DNA of 64,000 nucleotides, taken from NCBI RefSeq assembly GCF_015351765.1, contig NZ_JADKQA010000002.1, forward strand, positions 268,913-332,912, read 5' to 3'. The translations under genes and the position numbers were made by a program. Source of the stretch: Clostridium vitabionis (GTDB taxonomy: Bacteria; Bacillota; Clostridia; Lachnospirales; Lachnospiraceae). The notes beneath the pieces are model-generated. The model was not told the origin of the DNA and ran no database searches. It saw only the letters and a list, made by a program, of their open reading frames with translations. Positions 8,453 to 16,249 of the stretch are shown one piece after another (the stretch's first letter is position 1; each line of letters starts with the position of its first letter).

Positions 8453-8700
8453 TCCTCACTAATACCCACAGGCAACCCTTAGTGAGTAGCCTAAGCCCTG
8501 AAACAGGGGCTACGTTAAGAGAGAATATATAGTTACCTGCGGATGTAGTACCAAGTCTGCAGCTCTAAGGTCTGTGATTAAACAGTTCAGAGGTATAGGA
8601 ACAGTGTTGCAGGCGCATAAACCTCTCATTAACATTGGCGATGGTACACTTACCACCCCTCGGGGTGAGTTATTAAATCTGTTATGGATTTTGAGGAGGC
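8453..8700 (+). ncRNA. predicted IscB omega RNA scaffold
   Basis: The 294 bases between the polymerase and iscB are non-coding and rich in hairpins. Three are clear: CTCACTAA/TTAGTGAG (8455-8462 with 8479-8486), TAGCC/GGCTA enclosing CCCTG-AAA-CAGGG (8487-8512), and CACCCCTCGGGGTG (8654-8667). Omega RNAs of IscB are known to be encoded directly upstream of the nuclease gene, guide first. That position and the structure support the call; the exact ends are estimated. Confidence 0.65.
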
Positions 8701-8707
8701 TCCAGAA

Positions 8708-9991
8708 ATGGTATATGTACTTAATATCAGCGGTCAGCCACTCATGCCGACAGAGAATTGTGCTAAGGTACGCATCCTGTTAAAGAGCGGAAAAGCCAGA
8801 GTGGTTAAAAGATGTCCGTTTACAATACAATTGATGTATAACACCACGAGTTATACGCAAGAGATTGCTTTGGGCGTAGACAGCGGAAGCAAACATATCG
8901 GTCTTTCAGCGACCACAAAGGATAAAGTATTATTTGAGTCCGATGTAGAGCTGCGAAACGACATAGTAGATTTGCTCTCTGCCCGCAGACAGAACCGCAG
9001 TGCCAGAAGAAATCGCAAAACCAGATACCGCATGCAGCGCTTCAGTAATCGCGAACGTAAAGATGGATGGCTGTCGCCTTCTGTTCAGAACAAGGTGGAT
9101 ACCCATTTAACGGCAATTCGTAAGATATACGAAATTTTGCCAGTCAGCAAAATCATCGTAGAGGTGGCGTCTTTCGATATTCAGAAGATTAAAAATCCTG
9201 CCATAAGCGGTGCTGACTATCAGAAAGGCGAACAGATGGGTTTCTGGAATGTGCGTGAGTATGTTCTTTTTCGTGACGGCCATGAATGCCAGTGCTGTCA
9301 TGGAAGGTCAAAGGACAGGATTCTGAACGTTCACCACATTGAAAGCAGAAAGACTGGCGGCGATGCGCCGAATAATCTGATTACGCTGTGTGAGACCTGT
9401 CATACAGGCTATCACAAAGGCGCAGTCAGGCTTCCGAAGACAATCCGCAGAGGCATGCCGTTCAGAGATGCCGCATTTATGGGCATTATGCGATGGGCGT
9501 TTTACGATAAGCTGAAGGAAATTTATCCAGACGTGCATCTGCCCTATGGCTACATTACAAAAAATACGCGCATCAGACACGCCCTGCCTAAAGATCACTA
9601 CATAGATGCCAGATGCATCAGCGGTCATCCGGATGCTGTCTCTGATGGTACAGTGTACTGCCAGAAAAAGGTAAGATGCCACAACAGACAGATACACAAG
9701 GTAAACTTTATCAGAGGCGGAAAACGCAGACGGAATCAGGCCCCATATGAGGTTATGGGCTTCAGGCTTTTTGATAAGGTGCGGTGGAAAGGGCGTGAGT
9801 GCTTCATCTTTGGCAGACGTTCTACAGGCAGGATGGATCTGAGACTTCTGGACGGCACAAAGCTGAATCCCTCGGTCGGATATAAGAATATGCATCTATT
9901 GGAAATGCGCAAGAACATACTCATTGAGGAAAGGAGAAAAGCGGTTCCTCCCACAGGCAAGCCTGTGGGTTTCCCCGCTAAACATTTATGA
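8708..9991 (+). CDS. iscB: IscB RNA-guided nuclease
   Basis: A 427-residue protein with full IscB architecture. The N-terminal PLMP domain includes the literal SGQPLMPTENCAKVR. RuvC-I is ALGVDSGSKHIGL. The Arg-rich bridge helix runs RRQNRSARRNRKTRYRMQRF. RuvC-II is KIIVEVASFDIQ. An inserted HNH domain has ECQCCHGRS, NVHHIESRKTGG and CETCH. RuvC-III is HYIDARC. All catalytic residues appear intact. IscB is the ancestor-type nuclease of Cas9 and is guided by omega RNA. The ATG at 8708 follows GAGGAGG by eight bases. The stop codon comes from the right flanking repeat, so the last residues depend on the insertion site. Confidence 0.93.
   Translation: MVYVLNISGQPLMPTENCAKVRILLKSGKARVVKRCPFTIQLMYNTTSYTQEIALGVDSGSKHIGLSATTKDKVLFESDVELRNDIVDLLSARRQNRSARRNRKTRYRMQRFSNRERKDGWLSPSVQNKVDTHLTAIRKIYEILPVSKIIVEVASFDIQKIKNPAISGADYQKGEQMGFWNVREYVLFRDGHECQCCHGRSKDRILNVHHIESRKTGGDAPNNLITLCETCHTGYHKGAVRLPKTIRRGMPFRDAAFMGIMRWAFYDKLKEIYPDVHLPYGYITKNTRIRHALPKDHYIDARCISGHPDAVSDGTVYCQKKVRCHNRQIHKVNFIRGGKRRRNQAPYEVMGFRLFDKVRWKGRECFIFGRRSTGRMDLRLLDGTKLNPSVGYKNMHLLEMRKNILIEERRKAVPPTGKPVGFPAKHL
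9950..9969 (+). other. right-end hairpin of the IscB element
   Basis: A perfect inverted repeat, CCCACAGGC-AA-GCCTGTGGG, inside the last codons of iscB. Subterminal hairpins of this kind mark IS200/IS605-type ends, and the left end repeats CCCACAGGCA near 8464. Confidence 0.6.
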
Positions 9992-10030
9992 CACGGTATG
10001 CAGAGAAAACGAGTGACGTACGGGAAGGGA
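9989..10030 (+). repeat. right 42-bp direct repeat flanking the IscB element
   Basis: Partner of 8411-8452. It contains the stop codon of iscB at its first three bases and the ribosome site (AAGGGA) of the next gene at its end, so it probably preserves the original spacer. Confidence 0.8.
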
Positions 10031-10040
10031 GTTGAGCCGC

Positions 10041-10394
10041 ATGGGCGTTTACGACTATCATCATGATTCCGGGCGATCGGACCGCCCGGAGATGCGGAGC
10101 GATGCGCCGCTTAGTGAACACACGCAGGAGACGATGGCGGTCAGTCCGCACAAGGCCTATGTCGAGGTGGTTGCGGACTTTTCCTCCGACGGGAGGATGA
10201 AGCCGCTCCGCCTCATCTGGGAAGACGGACGCAAATACGATGTGGATCGCATCCTCCGCGTGGACCGGTGCGCCAGCCTCAAGGCAGGAGGCGCCGGGAT
10301 CCGGTATGTCTGCCGGATTCTCGGGCAGAGAGTCGAGCTGTACTATGAGGAGAACGGCTTCTGGTTTGTGAACCGGAAGATATCGAGGGCATAG
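10041..10394 (+). CDS. conserved small protein that follows Y-family polymerases in Clostridia
   Basis: A 117-residue soluble protein with the core LIWEDGRKYDVDRILRVDRC, then ASLKAGGAGIRYVCRI and YYEENGFWFV. I recall this family only as an uncharacterised partner placed after Y-family polymerase genes in Clostridia, analogous in position to YolD. The ATG at 10041 follows AAGGGAG by nine bases; a TTG at 10032 would leave no room. The IscB element now separates it from the polymerase, so they may no longer be translationally linked. Confidence 0.6.
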   Translation: MGVYDYHHDSGRSDRPEMRSDAPLSEHTQETMAVSPHKAYVEVVADFSSDGRMKPLRLIWEDGRKYDVDRILRVDRCASLKAGGAGIRYVCRILGQRVELYYEENGFWFVNRKISRA

Positions 10395-10569
10395 GAAGAC
10401 AGAGAGCAGGATGAAGAGTGAGTAACGAGTCCTTGACTCAAACTTCCCACATCAAAAATGGGCATGTACATTGAAAACTCAATAGTTTAACCGGAAAAAA
10501 TTACCATTTCATGCTGCTGTGGCAGTCGGAAGGATTTTCATGGACTGACTGAACGTGATATCTGCTGCC

Positions 10570-10956
10570 TCATCCACCATGAAGGAGAACAGTTGCTGGA
10601 AGATCTTTTTCATGCTTGAATCCCCAGCACATGATGGCATAGAACACCGGGAGCAGGTCTCTGCCTACAGGTGAGAAAGAATATTCCACGTGAGGCGGAA
10701 TCTCGTTAAACTGCCTGCGGGTGATCAGGCCATCGGCCTCCAGTTCGCGCAGCGTCTTGGTCAGCATCGTGTTCGTGATACCAGGCAGATCATTTTTCAG
10801 AACGCCGAACCGTATGGTATCATAGATGCAGAATTCATAGAGAATCTGGGTCTTCCATTTTCCCTGCAGCATTTTAAGAAGAGGGGTAACGGGGCAGTTT
10901 CCACTATCCGTTAAGATTCCTGTTTTCACCTTCTGCAAGTACTCTTCATAACTCAT
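10570..10956 (-). CDS. HxlR-family transcriptional regulator
   Basis: A winged-helix regulator of about 128 residues with the HxlR core CPVTPLLKMLQGKWKTQILYE, FGVLKNDLPGITNTMLTKTLRELEADGLI and YSFSPVGRDLLPV. The family commonly senses electrophiles or aromatics and controls divergent genes. The ATG at 10956 is my choice; a longer frame starting at a GTG at 11013 begins inside the neighbouring IS end and is unlikely to be native. The IS200/IS605 element lies directly upstream, so the original promoter and divergent target have been pushed about 1.75 kb away. Confidence 0.8.
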   Translation of the reverse strand: MSYEEYLQKVKTGILTDSGNCPVTPLLKMLQGKWKTQILYEFCIYDTIRFGVLKNDLPGITNTMLTKTLRELEADGLITRRQFNEIPPHVEYSFSPVGRDLLPVFYAIMCWGFKHEKDLPATVLLHGG

Positions 10957-11136
10957 ATAGTTTTGATCAGAATTCTTCTGTGATGCCTTGTCTGATGGCT
11001 TGACACTCCACACGACTAAAGTCGTGGGATTCTTGCTTCAACCACTACTGCGTTCCTAACAAGTTACCTTGTTGGCTCGTCTTACACAGTGTCCACAAGC
11101 GTAAATTCCCGTATGCCCTACGGTATTTTATATATG

Positions 11137-12228
11137 TCAGGCTATTGACAGCCCTTTATTTAAGATGGTTATGCTTGCGTTGGTGTCTCTATCGTGCTTT
11201 GCGTGACAATTAGGACATTCCCATTCTCTGATTGAGAGATTCTTTACAAACGGGTTCTTATACCCACAACAACTGCATGTCTGACTGCTTGGATACATAG
11301 TAGGTACTTTGATTATGTCATTTCCGTACCATATAGCCTTGTATTCAAGCATTGCAAAGAACTTAGACCATGAACAGCTTGCTATGTGTTGTGCAAGTTT
11401 ATGATTACGAATCATTCCTTTTACATTCAGGTCTTCGATACAGATCGTTTGGTTTTCGCTAACAAGTATCGTTGACTGTTTTTGAAGGAAATCGTTACGC
11501 TGATTAGTTATCTTTTCATGGACTTTAGCTACCTTAACACGCTGTCTATTGCGATTATTAGAGCCTTTTTGCTTACGAGAAAGCCTGCGTTGTTCTCTGG
11601 CGAGTTTACGCATTGACTTCTCTAAATACTTAGGGTTATTGACGACATTGCCGTTGCTGTCGGAGTAAAACTCCTTTATGCCGACATCAATGCCAATCAT
11701 GCAGCCTGCATTTGGTCGAAACTCTGGCTCAAAGTCAACATTCAGAACTACAAAATATTTACCCGTAGGAGTACGCTCTACCGTGACATTATTGATATGC
11801 CCGACTTCCATGGACTGTTTGATTTTGACATACCCGAGCTTCGGGAGCTTAATATACTTCCCGATTATGCGGATGTTATCGCCCTGATTGATGGTTCTGT
11901 ATGACTGGTGGTTATTATGCTTACTTTTGAACTGCGGATGTCTTGCACGCTTCTCAAAGAAATTTTTAAATCCACGGTCTAAATCCCTCAAAGACTGCTG
12001 GAGTGCAATAGAATCAACATCCTTCAGGAAAGCAAAGTCAGCCTGCTTTTTAAGGTTTGTGAGCATAGCAGATGTTTGGTTATAGCCAATCTTTTCGCCA
12101 TTGGAATAGGCATCGTTACGCATAGCAAGACCTTTGTTGTAGATGAGCCTGCAACATCCGAGTGTTCGGTTTATTAAGTTTTGTTGTTCCTTATTGGGGT
12201 ACGCCCTAAACTTAACACCTTTGTTCAT
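11137..12228 (-). CDS. tnpB: TnpB RNA-guided nuclease
   Basis: A 363-residue OMEGA nuclease, starting at MNKGVKFRAYPNKEQQ. RuvC-I is CMIGIDVGIKEF, RuvC-II is TICIEDLNVKGM, and the zinc ribbon CSCCGYKN...ECPNCHAKHDRD is followed by the RuvC-III Asp in DRDTNASITIL. All catalytic residues and all four zinc cysteines are present. In this family the guide RNA (reRNA) overlaps the 3' end of tnpB and the right end, here 11010-11140. The start lies nine bases after the tnpA stop, so they are one transcript. Confidence 0.92.
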   Translation of the reverse strand: MNKGVKFRAYPNKEQQNLINRTLGCCRLIYNKGLAMRNDAYSNGEKIGYNQTSAMLTNLKKQADFAFLKDVDSIALQQSLRDLDRGFKNFFEKRARHPQFKSKHNNHQSYRTINQGDNIRIIGKYIKLPKLGYVKIKQSMEVGHINNVTVERTPTGKYFVVLNVDFEPEFRPNAGCMIGIDVGIKEFYSDSNGNVVNNPKYLEKSMRKLAREQRRLSRKQKGSNNRNRQRVKVAKVHEKITNQRNDFLQKQSTILVSENQTICIEDLNVKGMIRNHKLAQHIASCSWSKFFAMLEYKAIWYGNDIIKVPTMYPSSQTCSCCGYKNPFVKNLSIREWECPNCHAKHDRDTNASITILNKGLSIA

Positions 12229-12236
12229 ACTTACAC

Positions 12237-12638
12237 CTACGGTCTTGTTTTTTGGGTATCTACATACCACTGAATCGTTTCGGAACTTACATTACCTGCT
12301 GTACTTACAAAATAGTTTCGAGTCCAAAGACTCGGCATTGCTTTAAGCTGTGGAAATTCTTCCCTTAATTGAAGTGAAGTACAGCCCTTAATCTGCTTCA
12401 TTATGTTTGGAATGGACATAGTTGGCAGTACACTAACGAAAATATGTACATGGTCTATATGACATTCCAGAGCAAGGATCTCAATACCTTGTTTTTTACA
12501 TTCAGCAGTAGTAAGTTCTTTAAATCTATCCTCAACGCCTTGGATATTAAATATTTTTCTGCGGTATCGAGGACAAAATACAAAATGGTAGTTAATCAAT
12601 GATACAGTTGTTTTTGTATGTTTATATTCATTCTTCAT
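12237..12638 (-). CDS. tnpA: IS200/IS605 transposase TnpA (HUH Y1)
   Basis: A 133-residue single-strand DNA transposase. The HUH metal motif is HVHIF, in ECHIDHVHIFVSVLP, and the catalytic Tyr is in ETIQWYVDTQ near the C-terminus. The start at MKNEYKH is chosen over an upstream ATG because homologues begin there. It appears intact. Confidence 0.9.
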   Translation of the reverse strand: MKNEYKHTKTTVSLINYHFVFCPRYRRKIFNIQGVEDRFKELTTAECKKQGIEILALECHIDHVHIFVSVLPTMSIPNIMKQIKGCTSLQLREEFPQLKAMPSLWTRNYFVSTAGNVSSETIQWYVDTQKTRP

Positions 12639-12824
12639 GAATATATAGTAGCACATTTGTAGATATTATTTAATATATTATCTACGAAAAGTAAAGAGGT
12701 GGGCTATCATCCTCACGTTTGAAACCGTGGGTTTTCTCGCCCACATGGGTTATAAAAACTGAGTACTTGAATACTAATATAGATAAGGTATATTTAATGT
12801 ACTTAATAAAGTCAACACATGAAG

Positions 12825-12851
12825 CCAGAATCACAGGGCCTGTGATTCTGG
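12825..12851. other. perfect 13-bp inverted repeat between the IS and rarA
   Basis: CCAGAATCACAGG, one G, then its exact complement. There is no T-tract, so it is more likely an operator or a bidirectional stem than a simple terminator. It lies 46 bases before the rarA start. Confidence 0.5.
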
Positions 12852-12896
12852 ACAGTATTGTGATATAGAAGGGAAGTAAAGGTGGTGTATCAATAA

Positions 12897-14276
12897 ATGG
12901 ATCTTTTTGAATATGCGGCTGAGAGTCGGAAAGAAAAGGAAGCTCCCCTTGCTGCCAGGATGCGTCCGCAAACTTTGGATGAGATGGTTGGCCAGGAGGA
13001 TATTATCGGGAAAGATAAGCTTCTTTACCGTGCGATTAAGGCGGACCGGATCAGTTCGGTCATTTTCTATGGGCCGCCCGGTGTGGGGAAAACAACGCTT
13101 GCCCGTGTAATCGCCGGGACGACATCTGCGGATTTCCATCAGGTGAACGCAACGATAGCGGGAAAGAAAGATCTTGAGGAGGTTGTCGCAAAGGCGAAAG
13201 AGAATCTGGGCGGTTACGGAAGAAAAACAATTCTTTTTATTGATGAAATCCATCGGTTCAATAAGGCACAGCAGGACTATTTGCTGCCATATGTAGAAGA
13301 CGGCACGGTGATTTTGATCGGCGCGACAACAGAGAATCCGTATTTTGAAGTGAATGGTGCGCTTCTTTCAAGATCGCGAATTTTTGAACTGAAGCCGTTG
13401 TCAAAGGAGAATATTCTGACTTTAATCCACAGGGCTTTCGAGTCAGAAAGGGGAGTAAAAGCATACCATGCAGAGATCACGGAGGATGCGGCAGATTTTC
13501 TGGCCGATATCGCAGATGGCGATGCCCGCGCTGCTCTGAATGCCATAGAACTTGCTGTGCTTACAACAGATCCGGGAAGCGATGGAAAGATACATGTCAC
13601 ACTGAAGGTGGCAGAGGAGTGCATACAGAAGAAGGCAATCCGCTACGATAAAACCGGGGACAATCACTATGATACGATCGCTGCTTTTATTGAGTCCATG
13701 TGCGGTTCTGATCCGGATGCTGCCCTTTATTATCTGGCCCGGATGCTGGAAGCGGGTGAGGATGTGAAGTATATTGCGCGCAGGATGCTGGTAGCTGCAT
13801 CAGAAGAAGTTGGCAATGCCGACCCGATGGCGATCTGTGTTGCAGCATCAGCGGCAATCGGTGTAGAGCGTGTCGGTATGCCGGAAGGAAGAATCATCCT
13901 CGCTCAGGCAGCCGCCTATATTGCTTCCGCACCGAAATCCAATTCTGCTTATCTCGGTATTGAAAAAGCATTGTCGCTGGTCCGGAAGACAGGAAATCTG
14001 CCGATTCCATCCTATCTGCAGGACTCCAGCTATAAGGGGGCAAAAAAGCTTGGCCGCGGTGTCGGTTACAAGTATGCGCATAACTATCCGAATCACTGGG
14101 TGGAGCAGCAGTATCTTCCTGATGAGATTCGTAAAGAACAAATCTATGAGCCGAATGATATCGGACACGAGAAAGACATCAAAGCGTATTTCAGAAAAAT
14201 CGGGAAAGAGCCGGAGAGATACGCTTACGTTGACCCGTCGCTTTCAGGAAAGCCCGAGAAACCATGGGAAGATTGA
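12897..14276 (+). CDS. rarA: replication-associated recombination protein A
   Basis: A 459-residue AAA+ ATPase of the RarA/MgsA/WRNIP1 family, which acts at stalled replication forks. Walker A is YGPPGVGKTT (about 62-70) and Walker B is LFIDEIHRFNKAQQD. The sensor segment is LIGATTENPYFEVN, the Arg finger is in ALLSRSRIF, and the tetramerisation domain includes GAKKLGRGVGYKYAHNYPNHW at the C-terminus. Length and all motifs are typical. Its last 13 bases overlap the longest frame of the next gene. Confidence 0.93.
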   Translation: MDLFEYAAESRKEKEAPLAARMRPQTLDEMVGQEDIIGKDKLLYRAIKADRISSVIFYGPPGVGKTTLARVIAGTTSADFHQVNATIAGKKDLEEVVAKAKENLGGYGRKTILFIDEIHRFNKAQQDYLLPYVEDGTVILIGATTENPYFEVNGALLSRSRIFELKPLSKENILTLIHRAFESERGVKAYHAEITEDAADFLADIADGDARAALNAIELAVLTTDPGSDGKIHVTLKVAEECIQKKAIRYDKTGDNHYDTIAAFIESMCGSDPDAALYYLARMLEAGEDVKYIARRMLVAASEEVGNADPMAICVAASAAIGVERVGMPEGRIILAQAAAYIASAPKSNSAYLGIEKALSLVRKTGNLPIPSYLQDSSYKGAKKLGRGVGYKYAHNYPNHWVEQQYLPDEIRKEQIYEPNDIGHEKDIKAYFRKIGKEPERYAYVDPSLSGKPEKPWED

Positions 14277-14314
14277 TCATAGAGAGTAAAGCAGCCTGCA
14301 AAGGCAAAGAAACA

Positions 14315-15106
14315 ATGATTGGGCGCGATGAGATATTCCAATATGTGAGAAAAAAATATAACGTTGCAGAGGATTATCCTTTGCCGACCGCTCCGACCTT
14401 TCCGGTCATGCGGCATCCGGACACCCGCAAGTGGTTTGCGATTATCATGGATGTTCCGAAGGAAAAGCTGGGATTGGCCGGACAACAGAGGGTGGACGTT
14501 ATCAATGTAAAACTAAGTGATCCTCTGCTTGTGGATGTCGTGACGCGTCAGGACGGATATTTCAAAGGATATCATTTTAACCGCGGAAATTGGATCTCCA
14601 TCCTTCTTGATGGAACGGTTCCTTTCGAAGATATCTGCAGATGGATTGATGAAAGCTTCCTCGTAACGGCTTCCAAACAAAAAAATCAGGAGTATCGTCC
14701 GCCAAAAGAGTGGATTATTCCGGCAAATCCGAAGTATTACGATATAGAGCACGCGTTTGATAAGGGAAGTGAAATAGACTGGAAGCAGGGAGCGGGAATT
14801 AAAGCGGGGGACATCGTATTTATGTACGCAGCTTACCCGGTATCGGCTATTCTCTATAAATGTAGGGTTACGCGGACGAATATCCCTTACGATTATCAGG
14901 ATGATCATCTTACAATCAGGACAATCATGAAGTTAGAACTGCTTGAGCGGTATCAGCCGGACAGGTTCACATTTCATGTTTTGAAAAATGAATATGGCAT
15001 CTTTGCTGTCAGAGGGCCGAGAGGTGTGCCCTGTTCTTTAAGCGAAGCGCTGAAACGGGGAGGAACCCATAATTATAGCGTAACTTCAAGTTTCCGCCAT
15101 CTGTAA
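14315..15106 (+). CDS. MmcQ/YjbR-domain protein fused to a C-terminal EVE-like domain
   Basis: A 263-residue soluble protein. Residues 1-115 are the MmcQ/YjbR fold, with RKWFAIIMDVPKEKLG, VDVINVKLSDP and GYHFNRGNWISILLD. Residues about 125-263 resemble EVE-type folds (EWIIPANPKYYDI and AGDIVFMYAAYPVSAILYKC). EVE domains bind modified nucleotides. The ATG at 14315 is preferred because the MmcQ family starts there; an upstream ATG at 14264, overlapping rarA, would add 17 residues. The role of the fusion is not known. Confidence 0.75.
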   Translation: MIGRDEIFQYVRKKYNVAEDYPLPTAPTFPVMRHPDTRKWFAIIMDVPKEKLGLAGQQRVDVINVKLSDPLLVDVVTRQDGYFKGYHFNRGNWISILLDGTVPFEDICRWIDESFLVTASKQKNQEYRPPKEWIIPANPKYYDIEHAFDKGSEIDWKQGAGIKAGDIVFMYAAYPVSAILYKCRVTRTNIPYDYQDDHLTIRTIMKLELLERYQPDRFTFHVLKNEYGIFAVRGPRGVPCSLSEALKRGGTHNYSVTSSFRHL

Positions 15107-15353
15107 GGCTCTCGGGGATCCGAACAGGCTTCGAATTGTGAAGATGCTTCCCGGGTGTGAAAAGTGTGCCTGCGTGATTCTCGAAGCTTTTGATATTACG
15201 CAGCCGACGCTTTCTCATCACATGAAGATTCTCTGCGACTGCGGTCTGGTCAATGTCCGGAAAGAGGGAAAGTGGAGCTATTATTCCCTGAACTGTGATG
15301 CGCTGCGGAACTTTCAGGGCTTTAAAACAGCATCAGCAGCGTGCCTGCTGTGA
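15084..15353 (+). pseudogene. ArsR-family regulator remnant
   Basis: The open frame reads VSAICKALGDPNRLRIVKML, then CEKCACVILEAF, DITQPTLSHHMKIL and EGKWSYYSLN, which is the ArsR winged-helix core with its CxC pair. It has no usable start: the first codons are buried in the end of the MmcQ gene and an in-frame stop precedes. Beyond residue about 80 it runs into the end of the convergent transporter gene. The N-terminal 15-20 residues and the C-terminus of a normal ArsR are missing. Confidence 0.7.
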
Positions 15354-16179
15354 TTCCCGCAAGACCCAGCGCGGACTTCTTCGTCAGTTGCTCGTGGAAC
15401 ACAAGATAGGAGAACAGCACCGTTACCAGGATGCTCAGCTTGTCGATGGGCACCACGACGCTGGCCGGCCCTTCATGCAAAGCTTTGTAGTAGCAGAGCC
15501 AACTGCCGCCGGTGGCAAGGCCGGACACGCAGATGAAACCCAGCTCGTTTTTGGGAATGGCCGCAAGCTCCCCCTGTTTGCCGGTGACAAATACCATTAT
15601 CCACGACATGAACAGCACCACCACCGTGCGGATGGCAGTTCCCAGATTGGACTCCACCCCGGAGATCCCGATTTTGCCTAGGATGGCCGTCAGGCTGGCA
15701 AATACCGCCGAACCCAGCGCGTACCACAGCCATGCGGCGCTTTTGGTTTCTCCGCTACCCTGCTTTTTCTCAATCATGAGGAATGTGCCGATGGCGATCA
15801 GCACCACGCCGACGCCCTTGGCCAGGCTGATGCCTTCCTTCAGGAAGACGGCCGCCAGCAGAATGGTCAGCACGGTGCTGGATTTATCGATGGGCACAAC
15901 CTTGTTCACATTGCCAAGCTGGAGCGCCTTGAAATAGCACAGCCAGCTCGCGCCGGTGGCAAGGCCGGACAGGATCAGAAACAGGAGCGTCTTGCCCGTA
16001 ATCCCAGAGATGGTTCCCTGCGATCCGACCACGAACACCATCAGCCATGAGAACAGCAGCACAACAATGGTACGGATGGCAGTAGCCACGGTTGAGTCCG
16101 TTTTCCTGATGCCGCACTTGGCAAGAATAGAGGTCAGCCCTGCGAAGAGAGCTGAACCGAAGGCAAACAGAATCCACAT
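15322..16179 (-). CDS. EamA/DMT-superfamily transporter
   Basis: A 285-residue membrane protein with about ten hydrophobic helices in two homologous halves. Each half carries the SGLATGxSWLCYxKAL and VVPIDKxSxxxT signatures of EamA proteins. These export or import small metabolites; the substrate is unknown. The ATG at 16179 has an AAAGGAG ribosome site. An IS5-type element inserted 70 bases upstream has moved its natural promoter about 1.65 kb away. Confidence 0.85.
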   Translation of the reverse strand: MWILFAFGSALFAGLTSILAKCGIRKTDSTVATAIRTIVVLLFSWLMVFVVGSQGTISGITGKTLLFLILSGLATGASWLCYFKALQLGNVNKVVPIDKSSTVLTILLAAVFLKEGISLAKGVGVVLIAIGTFLMIEKKQGSGETKSAAWLWYALGSAVFASLTAILGKIGISGVESNLGTAIRTVVVLFMSWIMVFVTGKQGELAAIPKNELGFICVSGLATGGSWLCYYKALHEGPASVVVPIDKLSILVTVLFSYLVFHEQLTKKSALGLAGITAGTLLMLF

Positions 16180-16249
16180 AAATTCTTTCGCTCCTTTCCT
16201 TCCCTGATCGCGCGTACCCAAATAGGTCAGGAATCACTTATCCTTAAAT

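Larger units (their letters stand above)
8453..9988 (+). mobile_element. IscB-carrying element (IS200/IS605-group-like, no transposase of its own)
   Basis: The unit between the two 42-bp repeats holds the omega RNA region and iscB and no TnpA. Both ends contain CCCACAGGCA. It interrupts the short spacer between the polymerase and the next conserved gene, whose ribosome site lies in the right-hand repeat. Lack of a transposase suggests it moves in trans, as known for many IscB elements. Exact ends are inferred from where the flanking repeats stop. Confidence 0.65.
11011..12757 (-). mobile_element. IS200/IS605-family element with tnpA and tnpB
   Basis: An autonomous two-gene element on the minus strand. 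The right end carries the hairpin CACGACTAAAGTCGTG (11011-11026). The left end carries nested stems, GTGGGC...GCCCAC (about 12699-12744) around CACG/CGTG. It is more AT-rich than the surroundings. Elements of this family make no target duplication, so exact edges are estimates. Confidence 0.85.
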
